Positions 1 through 4,964 of a stretch of DNA of 5,053 bases are shown one piece after another; within the stretch, counting starts at the first letter, position 1; each line of letters opens with the position of its first letter. Under the pieces are notes generated by a model. That model had not been told where the DNA came from and made no database searches. It saw nothing but the letters and a program-made list of their open reading frames with translations. A program made the translations under genes and the position numbers. The stretch is from Desulfobacterales bacterium (lineage in GTDB: Bacteria; Desulfobacterota; Desulfobacteria; Desulfobacterales; 4be13): NCBI GenBank assembly GCA_029934695.1, contig JAOZLU010000381.1, forward strand, positions 1,869 to 6,921, written 5' to 3'.

Positions 1-3
1 CTA

Positions 4-145
4 TTTTTTAACCACGAAATACACGAAACACACGAAAAGATACAAAAAGATACAAAAAAAAAGAGATACAAAAAGATACAAAAAAGTGCGGGAATGTTCT
101 GTGTTCATAATTTTCGTGTGTTTCGTGTGTTTCGTGGTTAAAAAA
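4..145. repeat. Palindromic repeat element with CACGAAA arms
   Basis: Two 35-base arms, 4-38 and 111-145, are inverted copies of each other with one mismatch (T20 against G129). Each arm is built from a run of T, then AACCACGAAA and repeated ACACGAAA units. The 72-base interior holds four copies of GATACAAAAA at 39-48, 49-58, 65-74 and 75-84. Read on the minus strand in one frame it encodes the peptide pattern N-H-E-T-H-E-T-H-E, which I recall as a frequent spurious ORF ending in repeat-rich Desulfobacterota genomes. It resembles a small non-autonomous mobile element (MITE-like) or intergenic palindrome. No transposase and no clear target duplication are visible. The palindrome is certain; the mobile nature is inferred. 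Confidence 0.85.
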
Positions 146-304
146 GCGGACGGGCTTGCGGGACCCCGTACGGCAAATATACAGTGGAAGCTCGGCTCCT
201 TCTTCTGTCAGGAGCGTAACAAGGGTTTCAATTTCCTGCCTGTTCATTGCCATAATAATTCTGGCAACCTCGTTGACAGGCATGTTAGTTCTTACTTTCG
301 GCAT
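8..304 (-). CDS. Small antitoxin-like protein, probably truncated, with a repeat-derived tail
   Basis: This is a 98-residue ORF starting at ATG 302-304, with a G-rich stretch (AAAAGGGGG) a few bases upstream that could serve as ribosome binding site. Residues 8-39 (MPVNEVARII...LLTEEGAEL) are charged and helical. From memory they resemble the N-terminal half of short antitoxins (about 60-70 residues) encoded beside PIN-domain toxins, which typically continue after 'EEGKEL' with a basic segment and end near 'F-x-V'. That second half is absent here. Residues 40-53 are unrelated, and residues 54-98 plus the stop codon lie inside the palindromic repeat at 4-145, giving a low-complexity His/Glu/Thr then Phe-rich tail. 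The likely history is loss of the 3' end by insertion or rearrangement. Any toxin partner would lie left of position 1. A functional small protein cannot be excluded. The antitoxin assignment is a family-pattern guess. Confidence 0.45.
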   Translation of the reverse strand: MPKVRTNMPVNEVARIIMAMNRQEIETLVTLLTEEGAELPLYICRTGSRKPVRFFNHETHETHENYEHRTFPHFFVSFCISFFLYLFVSFRVFRVFRG

Positions 305-380
305 AAAAGCCCCCTTTTCAGCAAATAAGCTTTGTTATCGGTTTAAAAAAATTTGGACAAGGCGAGTTTTGTTCGCATAA

Positions 381-412
381 GGTGGGTTCCGCTTCGCTTC
401 ACCCACCCTACA
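381..412 (+). repeat. REP-like palindrome, copy 1
   Basis: This 32-base sequence has arms GGTGGGT (381-387) and ACCCACC (401-407), a 13-base loop containing GCTTCGCTTC, and a CTACA tail. It is identical to copy 3 at 2125-2156 and nearly identical, in inverted orientation, to copy 2 at 2055-2085. The general form (palindrome next to CTAC) is that of REP elements spread by REP-associated tyrosine transposases; no such transposase is in this window. It lies 17 bases past the stop codon of the guanylyltransferase gene. On the minus transcript it would fold into a GC-rich hairpin and could protect the 3' end or help termination, but no T-run follows directly. Confidence 0.85.
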
Positions 413-429
413 GTTGAAGGAAAAAGCCG

Positions 430-1812
430 TTATTCACTCATCCGAATTTGCATCATATAAAGCGGCTCATATCTCAGATTTTCGATTTTCACAGCACCTT
501 TCCCGGAAATTATTGTGGCCTCTCCTCTTGACAGGGTGTTCTGGCTGCCAATGTTTGCGACCCCTCTGATGACTGTCAGATGTTTTACGGTTGCGCCATC
601 TGCTTCAATCTCAAATACGCTGCCAGGATCAATGATAATTCTGGAGATTTGAAAATCATCCTTTGCCTCCAGCAGCGTCAATGTTCCCCAGGGATGGTGG
701 ACAGTCTTATGACTGTGGTATTCCTCTCTCCCTCTCTGCTTGAGTTCCTCGACAACAGATTTGACATCCCTGCTGTTGTCAATATCCGAGACAAACACGG
801 AATCCGGCGTTTCAACGACCACCATATTGCTGATGCAGTTTGTTGCTATGAGCCGCTCACGCCCCATGATGAAGCAGTTTTCGGTGTCCTTTGAGATAAC
901 ATCCCCGTCAATCACATTATTGTTTTCATCCTTTGGGAGAAAATCATAAAGCGATTTCCATGAGCCGATATCGCTCCATCCGAAATCCGAAGGGAGAATT
1001 GCCCCTTTTTCTGTTTTTTCCATGATGGCATAATCAATGGAAATATTCTCCAACTGCTCATAGTCCTCTTTTGTCACAGGACTGCTTTTCTGACGGTCCC
1101 CGGAGGCAGGTTTTGAAAGGATTTTCTCCATTTTGCTGAGAAGTTCCGGATGAAACGCCTTGAACTCTTCCAGAATCACGTATGCTTTGAAGGCAAACAT
1201 GCCGCTGTTCCAGAAAAAATTGCCGGCTCTGAGATATTTTTCTGCGGTTTCCCTGTCCGGTTTTTCAACAAATCTTTTTACGGTGAATGCGCCCTCTGAC
1301 AGTTCTTTGCTGCCTTCGATATATCCGTACCCGGTTTCAGGATAATTGGGTTTGATGCCGAAGGTGACGATATGCCCCATGTCAGCAAGCTTTATCGCTG
1401 ATTTCAATTTTTTCTGGAATTCCCCCACATCCCTGATGACATGATCCGCGGGAAAGACGCACAGAACCGCATCCTCTTCCTGCTTTTCTTCTAAAATCGT
1501 CAGTGCTGCAAGAAGGATGGCGGGAGCCGTGTTTCTGCCGCAAGGTTCGCATAAGACTGTTCCTTTGCCATTTACGCCTATTTCCCTTATATGCCGTGTG
1601 ATTTCATGGAAATGTTCGTCCCCGCAGACGATTCTGATCTTCTCCGCGTCTAACGTCGGGGTCAGTCTTTTAACCGTGCTTTGTACGAGAGAATCTTCGC
1701 CAATGAAATTTACAAGCTGTTTCGGATAAAGCTCCCTTGAAACAGGCCAAAGGCGTGTTCCGGTTCCGCCTGCCAGTAATATTGCATAAGTGCTGATTTG
1801 TTTGTCGTTCAT
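430..1812 (-). CDS. manC: Mannose-1-phosphate guanylyltransferase with degenerate isomerase (cupin) domain
   Basis: This 460-residue cytoplasmic enzyme should make GDP-mannose from mannose-1-phosphate and GTP for surface polysaccharide or glycosylation. The nucleotidyltransferase domain (about 7-290) shows the nucleotide-binding signature A14-GGTGTRLWP with P30-K31-Q32, then P121-A-D-H, Y162-G-Y-I, F181-V-E-K-P185, N202-S-G-M-F and S280-D-I-G-S-W285. A linker helix leads to a C-terminal domain (about 371-460) aligning with the type II phosphomannose isomerase cupin (H373-P-W-G376, P396-G). There the usual HHH reads D405-G-A407, the usual Glu is K410, and the PxGxxH motif ends in V441. The C-terminus is also slightly short of the usual ~470-480. 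GDP-mannose synthesis is therefore likely and isomerase activity unlikely. The start at 1812 puts the signature at the usual distance from the N-terminus. An in-frame ATG at 1863 is possible; neither has a strong Shine-Dalgarno. The nearest neighbour upstream is 360 bases away. Confidence 0.93.
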   Translation of the reverse strand: MNDKQISTYAILLAGGTGTRLWPVSRELYPKQLVNFIGEDSLVQSTVKRLTPTLDAEKIRIVCGDEHFHEITRHIREIGVNGKGTVLCEPCGRNTAPAILLAALTILEEKQEEDAVLCVFPADHVIRDVGEFQKKLKSAIKLADMGHIVTFGIKPNYPETGYGYIEGSKELSEGAFTVKRFVEKPDRETAEKYLRAGNFFWNSGMFAFKAYVILEEFKAFHPELLSKMEKILSKPASGDRQKSSPVTKEDYEQLENISIDYAIMEKTEKGAILPSDFGWSDIGSWKSLYDFLPKDENNNVIDGDVISKDTENCFIMGRERLIATNCISNMVVVETPDSVFVSDIDNSRDVKSVVEELKQRGREEYHSHKTVHHPWGTLTLLEAKDDFQISRIIIDPGSVFEIEADGATVKHLTVIRGVANIGSQNTLSRGEATIISGKGAVKIENLRYEPLYMMQIRMSE

Positions 1813-1981
1813 ATTTTTTGCTTTTCTTTTCAATGTTTTGGCAGTGTTCCCCTTTCGGATCATAATAAAATGTCCGAATTCAGGATACTGCCCGATTTTT
1901 AGTAACAGGGACCATAAAAACACCTGTCCCAAAGAAACTCCTTCTGCCCATATCTGTGGACTTGGCCGTTTTGGTACTTTA

Positions 1982-2010
1982 TTTATATCTGATTAAAAAA
2001 GGATTGTAAA
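1982..2010 (-). promoter_or_regulatory. Candidate sigma-70 promoter for the guanylyltransferase gene
   Basis: On the minus strand TTTACA (2005-2010) is followed after exactly 17 bases by TATAAA (1982-1987), which is close to the consensus -35 and -10 at the ideal spacing. Transcription would begin near 1975, giving a 5' leader of about 160 bases before the ATG at 1812. The -35 hexamer overlaps the 3' arm of the hairpin at 2008-2028. The match is by eye only, in an AT-rich stretch where chance matches occur. Confidence 0.5.
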
Positions 2011-2031
2011 TCAGGAAAGCCCTGATTTTTT
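2008..2031. terminator. Hairpin with T-run, possible terminator
   Basis: AAATCAGG (2008-2015), a five-base loop and CCTGATTT (2021-2028) form a perfect 8 bp stem. On the plus strand it continues directly into T2029-T2031, giving six T in all from 2026 and a classic intrinsic-terminator look, although no plus-strand gene precedes it. On the minus strand, where the upstream secreted-protein gene is transcribed, the stem is followed by TTTACAATCC and then six T, a weaker arrangement. It may act as a bidirectional terminator insulating the guanylyltransferase promoter. Confidence 0.45.
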
Positions 2032-2054
2032 CCGGAAAATTTGGGATAGGGAAA

Positions 2055-2085
2055 TGTAGGTGGGTGAAGCGAAGCGGAACCCACC
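2055..2085 (-). repeat. REP-like palindrome, copy 2 (inverted)
   Basis: This is the reverse-complement orientation of the 32-base repeat at 381-412 and 2125-2156, with one G missing from the GGG run after TGTA. Its loop (GAAGCGAAGCGGA) and ACCCACC arm are intact. With copy 3 it forms an inverted pair. Confidence 0.85.
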
Positions 2086-2124
2086 TTGTGGGGGTGTCTG
2101 TGGATTAGGCTTTGTCGGGTGTTT

Positions 2125-2156
2125 GGTGGGTTCCGCTTCGCTTCACCCACCCTACA
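2125..2156 (+). repeat. REP-like palindrome, copy 3
   Basis: This copy is identical over 32 bases to copy 1 (381-412). It begins 16 bases past the stop codon of the secreted-protein gene, in the same orientation relative to that gene as copy 1 has to the guanylyltransferase gene. With copy 2, 39 bases away and inverted, it can form a long hairpin spanning 2055-2156, the arrangement called a REPIN. A role in mRNA 3' end stability or termination is plausible but not shown. Confidence 0.87.
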
Positions 2157-2172
2157 ATCCTTTTCAACTTTT

Positions 2173-4950
2173 TTACTGGCCGTTTACCACAGGCATGATG
2201 TCAAGGATTCCGATATAACCGTCATTATCCAGGTCATAAAATGCATCGTAATCCTGGTCTCCTTCTGACGAATTCCATCTTGAGGAAACCTTTGCGATAT
2301 CACTGCTGTCAATCTTCCCGTTGCCGTCAAAATCATAAAAAAGCGGCGATCCGTCAGGCGCTTCCGGGATTTTCGGAGTTTCAAAAACAATCTTCATTTC
2401 TTCGACAAATACAGACGCGGAAACCGTTGTTTTGAGAACCTGATGCGCGTCAATATCAAAATTCAAGGTCATCTCTGAAATTTCAGCATCTCCATGGAAG
2501 CCTGTCACCGTAAGTGCGCCATTTCCTTCGCCATCCTTGCCACGCAGCATGATACGGTAGTCACCATCTTCCAGCACAGGCAGGAAAACCGTCTGGTGTC
2601 CGTCCACGGCGATATTGAACCCGGCACCCGGAATATAACCGCCCTCTTTGCCGATGGCTCTTCCCTGGGGATCATAGATGATCAAATCCGCGGACGCGTC
2701 AACATTCACGGACATCCATAAAGTTTCGGGTCCCGTGGCCGACGATTCCAGATGCTCAATGATCTGCATGCCCAGGGCCTCTGATGTTCGCCAGTCATTC
2801 CAATTGAAAACCGGCAGCGGCGCGTCAAAGAGCATTGGCCTGTCATCCCGCTTTCTCCGAGCCTGTCTGTTCCCGTCGGTTTCATAGGATGCGATCACCG
2901 AATCCAATGACGGCACTTCCGCGACCGCGCCAGTTATCTGCAATATCAGATCATTATAATCCATGTCGCTCTTTTCAAAATCCTGATCCTCAAAGGCAAA
3001 GGCGTTACCATATCCGTTGATATCCGCCATCTGGCCGACATGCATGCCGTAATCCAGATTTGAGAGCGCAATTGAAAACAGGGGGCGTATGTTCGGGTTC
3101 GTTGTTAACGGAACCCTGAGCAATGTTTCCAGCGTGGTGTTCGGGACCAGGATAATTGCGAATGTGTCCCCGCATCTCATACTGAACTCCTTTACGCCGT
3201 TATAAGGCCCGCTGTTCCATTCTTTCCGCTCTCCGAGAGCACCGCTCAGGCGCGCGCCTTCTTCCGGATCTGACAGGACCACATAGCCCTCTGTGGTATT
3301 TGACAAGGCCCGTCTCACAGCTTCCGCTATAAATGTCTCCGGATCTGAGATAAACGCCTTCATTCCTGAAGTGGTGAATATGCCGATTTCTCCTTCAAAC
3401 ATGCCGCCATCGTACAACCAGTCAATGGCGACAACACCGCTGTCTCCCACCATGAATTCTCCAGGAATGATCCTCGGATTTGTTCCTGCAATATATTCAT
3501 CCAAATTTGACACGCCATCACCGTCCGGGTCCTGGGGAGCGTCATTCGCGAAAAGGGGGTTCAGATTATAAGCCATTTCCCATCCGTCGGGCATTCCGTC
3601 AGCATCAGTATCCGCACGCCTCGGGTCTGTTCCCTTCTGATATTCCCTGACATTTGACACGCCGTCACTGTCCGGGTCCGCGGCACTGTCATTGGAGCGG
3701 GGGTTAAAACTGTGGGCCACTTCCCATCCGTCGGGCATCCCGTCGGCATCTGTGTCGGCCGTTCTGGGATTTGTACTTCTTCCATATTCATTTAGATTTG
3801 TCAGCCCGTCACGGTCCGAATCAGCGGAACCGTCATTGGTCCGGGGATTCAGGCTGTTTGACACTTCCCATCCGTCGGGCATCCCGTCGCCGTCTGTGTC
3901 GGAATTTTTGGGATTTGTTCCCTTTTTATACTCATCCACATTTGCCAGCCCGTCGCTGTCCGAATCAGCGGAACTGTCATTGGAACGGGGATTCAGGCCG
4001 TTGGCCACTTCCCATCCGTCAGGCATTCCGTCGCTGTCTGAATCAGCATTTCTCGGGTCTGTTCCTTTCTGATATTCCTCAAGGTTTGACAGTCCGTCCC
4101 GGTCCGGGTCCCCTGACGCGTCATTGGCAGCAGGATTCAGGCTGTTGTCAGCTTCCCATCCGTCAGTCATTCCGTCGCCGTCGGTATCGGCATTTTTCGG
4201 GTTTGTTCCTCTCTGATATTCTTCAAGATTTGTCAGACCGTCCCGGTCCGGGTCCCCTGACGCGTCATTGACAGAAGTATTCAGCCCGTGAGTGTTTTCC
4301 CAGGCATAAGGCATTCCATCGCGGTCATCATCTGAATTCGGACCTGGAACAGGAGGGGGAGGAGGCGGAGGAGGGGGAGGAGGCGGGTCAGGAATATCTG
4401 ATTCAACGCCTGTTGTATCTCCGCTCATGTCATCCACAAGCCAAACATTTCCTTCAACACCGGTTAATACAACATAGTCAATATAGGCCCCGGGGGTTGC
4501 CCTTACCGTGAGATACTTCATGGACGTACCCGTGTTTGTTGCGCCGGACACACTCACTGTTCTGCCGTTGGTCAGATGCGCTTCCATAATGAAATCGCCG
4601 TAGGTGCTGTAGCCTGTCTTAAACCATGTACCATTATTGTTAGTAAAATCAACGATCACGCCCCTGGCATCAGCCTCTCTGCCGGCCCACAGCCAGATAT
4701 CTCCGTTATGATGAAAAAACGCGTCATTATACGCCTGTCCCTGATCATCCGAATAGGTGTGATATTTTCCGGTGCTGCTGTCGCCGTACATTGCATCATA
4801 TCCACTGAAGTTTTTGAAAGAAACACCATCAATGTCATTAATTCGCCCACCGTTTCTTCCATCCTCAAAATTGATGAAAAAAGCCGACGAACTGCCGACC
4901 ATACAAAGAATCAGCAGCTTTGCAAACAGAATTGCCAGAATTTTTTTCAT
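2173..4950 (-). CDS. Large secreted protein with TSP3-like repeats, DUF4114-type domain and C-terminal dockerin-like module
   Basis: This 925-residue Sec-exported protein has a signal peptide at 1-23 (Lys-Lys, hydrophobic core, likely cut after S21-S-A23). C16 is preceded by Leu, so no lipobox. Residues 24-185 form a beta-rich, aromatic domain of unknown type. Twelve prolines (189-200) link it to six tandem 48-residue repeats (207-494), each with two acidic Ca-type loops (D-T-D-G-D-G-M-P-D-G-W-E and D-x-D-x-D-G-L-x-N-x-x-E-Y). Residues 498-675 look like a DUF4114 region ending in F653-E-D ... D664-Y-N-D667. Residues ~740-860 are another beta-rich stretch, like bacterial prepeptidase C-terminal domains. 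Residues 868-925 carry two dockerin-type loops (D873/D875/N877/D881/D884 and D906/D908/D910/G914/D917). No catalytic motif, membrane anchor or PEP-CTERM is seen. An adhesive, matrix or scaffold role is inferred. The start is supported by a strong Shine-Dalgarno. Confidence 0.9.
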   Translation of the reverse strand: MKKILAILFAKLLILCMVGSSSAFFINFEDGRNGGRINDIDGVSFKNFSGYDAMYGDSSTGKYHTYSDDQGQAYNDAFFHHNGDIWLWAGREADARGVIVDFTNNNGTWFKTGYSTYGDFIMEAHLTNGRTVSVSGATNTGTSMKYLTVRATPGAYIDYVVLTGVEGNVWLVDDMSGDTTGVESDIPDPPPPPPPPPPPPVPGPNSDDDRDGMPYAWENTHGLNTSVNDASGDPDRDGLTNLEEYQRGTNPKNADTDGDGMTDGWEADNSLNPAANDASGDPDRDGLSNLEEYQKGTDPRNADSDSDGMPDGWEVANGLNPRSNDSSADSDSDGLANVDEYKKGTNPKNSDTDGDGMPDGWEVSNSLNPRTNDGSADSDRDGLTNLNEYGRSTNPRTADTDADGMPDGWEVAHSFNPRSNDSAADPDSDGVSNVREYQKGTDPRRADTDADGMPDGWEMAYNLNPLFANDAPQDPDGDGVSNLDEYIAGTNPRIIPGEFMVGDSGVVAIDWLYDGGMFEGEIGIFTTSGMKAFISDPETFIAEAVRRALSNTTEGYVVLSDPEEGARLSGALGERKEWNSGPYNGVKEFSMRCGDTFAIILVPNTTLETLLRVPLTTNPNIRPLFSIALSNLDYGMHVGQMADINGYGNAFAFEDQDFEKSDMDYNDLILQITGAVAEVPSLDSVIASYETDGNRQARRKRDDRPMLFDAPLPVFNWNDWRTSEALGMQIIEHLESSATGPETLWMSVNVDASADLIIYDPQGRAIGKEGGYIPGAGFNIAVDGHQTVFLPVLEDGDYRIMLRGKDGEGNGALTVTGFHGDAEISEMTLNFDIDAHQVLKTTVSASVFVEEMKIVFETPKIPEAPDGSPLFYDFDGNGKIDSSDIAKVSSRWNSSEGDQDYDAFYDLDNDGYIGILDIMPVVNGQ
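2176..2349 (-). other. Dockerin-like C-terminal module of the secreted protein
   Basis: Residues 868-925 contain two F-hand-type loops 33 residues apart. The first has Asp/Asn/Asp at positions 1, 3, 5, 9 and 12 (D873, D875, N877, D881, D884). The second has D906, D908, D910 and D917 but Gly at position 9. A hydrophobic segment follows each loop (I-A-K-V-S-S-R-W; I-M-P-V-V). In cellulosome systems dockerins bind cohesins, but outside them such modules are widespread with unknown partners. No cohesin is encoded in this window. Confidence 0.7.
2926..3183 (-). other. DUF4114-type domain of the secreted protein
   Basis: Residues 590-675 run from a segment S-M-R-C-G-D-T-F-A-I-I-L-V-P through N-Y/D-Y-G-M-H-V-G-Q-M-A-D to the hallmark F-E-D followed by D-M-D-Y-N-D (residues 653-667). 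That hallmark is the most recognisable feature of DUF4114, a domain found in secreted bacterial proteins, and is probably Ca-binding. The region before it (498-589), with Y-D-G-G, E-A-V-R-R-A-L-S and E-G-A-R-L-S-G, is one I recall accompanying the domain. The assignment is from memory of the motif; no profile search was run. Confidence 0.65.
3469..4332 (-). repeat. Six tandem 144-bp units encoding TSP3-like Ca-binding repeats
   Basis: Units begin at residues 207, 255, 303, 351, 399 and 447, an exact 48-residue period (144 bp) throughout; only the last unit is one residue longer before its second loop. Nucleotide identity is high in places: 33 bases at 4094-4126 recur exactly at 4238-4270, and 28 bases at 3718-3745 recur at 3862-3889. 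The first unit is the most divergent in its first loop (P-Y-A-W-E) and the last in its second half, as expected for array edges. Each unit carries two Asp-rich loops like those of thrombospondin type 3 repeats. Confidence 0.92.
4351..4386 (-). other. Twelve-proline linker tract
   Basis: Twelve consecutive proline codons (CCG, CCT and CCC mixed, residues 189-200) separate the N-terminal domain from the repeat array. The plus strand is correspondingly purine-only apart from two C residues, with two G5 runs. A rigid extended spacer is the likely role. Translation through it should depend on EF-P. Confidence 0.85.
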
Positions 4951-4954
4951 TTTT

Positions 4955-4964
4955 GACCTCCTTT
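4955..4964 (-). promoter_or_regulatory. Strong ribosome binding site of the secreted-protein gene
   Basis: AAAGGAGGTC on the minus strand ends four bases before the ATG at 4948-4950. It matches the anti-Shine-Dalgarno almost completely and fixes the start codon and the signal peptide. It is much stronger than anything in front of the other two ORFs. Confidence 0.9.

Larger units (their letters stand above)
1813..2172. other. 360-base intergenic region with promoter, hairpin and inverted REP pair
   Basis: This non-coding gap lies between the stop of the large secreted protein gene and the chosen start of the guanylyltransferase gene. From right to left it holds REP-like copy 3, a 39-base spacer, REP-like copy 2 inverted, a palindrome TTTTCCGGAAAA (2028-2039), a hairpin (2008-2028) and a minus-strand promoter candidate (1982-2010). 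A leader of about 160 bases follows. The guanylyltransferase frame stays open upstream of 1812, as far as a TTG at 1932, but that stretch (Met/Gln/Phe/Trp/Leu-rich, then Lys-rich) matches nothing usual at the N-terminus of the family, so I treat it as untranslated. I see no small gene or structured RNA I can name in the leader. Confidence 0.7.

Noticed and set aside
341..380. Possible intrinsic terminator after the guanylyltransferase gene (GCGA...TCGC then a T-run on the minus strand)
   Set aside because: The stem is about 4 bp and the T-run lies roughly 10 bases away, so it does not meet a reasonable terminator pattern.
1905..1930. Possible hairpin from ACAGGGAC and CCTGTCCC
   Set aside because: Only two mutually exclusive 5 bp pairings are possible with a loop of 13 bases, which is too weak to call.
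1813..1932. In-frame extension of the guanylyltransferase to a TTG at 1932, adding 40 residues
   Set aside because: The added segment is not like any N-terminus of the family, and the nucleotide-binding signature already sits at its usual distance from the ATG at 1812. There is also no ribosome binding site of note at the TTG.
3692..4271. Long plus-strand open frames opposite the repeat array (126 and 166 residues)
   Set aside because: They are antisense shadows of the tandem 144-bp units, and their repetitive Ser/Pro/Arg-rich content follows from the repeat DNA. No ribosome binding site or recognisable domain supports them.
2173..4950. The six-unit array as a CRISPR-like or intergenic tandem repeat
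   Set aside because: The period is an exact multiple of three, units are translated in one continuous frame with conserved Asp-rich loops, and there are no unique spacers between invariant repeats.
4902..4950. Lipoprotein signal around C16 of the secreted protein
   Set aside because: The residue before the cysteine is Leu rather than Gly, Ala or Ser, and a standard signal peptidase I site (S-S-A) follows.
4576..4956. Plus-strand 126-residue frame opposite the signal peptide and N-terminal domain
   Set aside because: It lies wholly antisense to a well-supported coding region with a strong start signal and has no family-like features.
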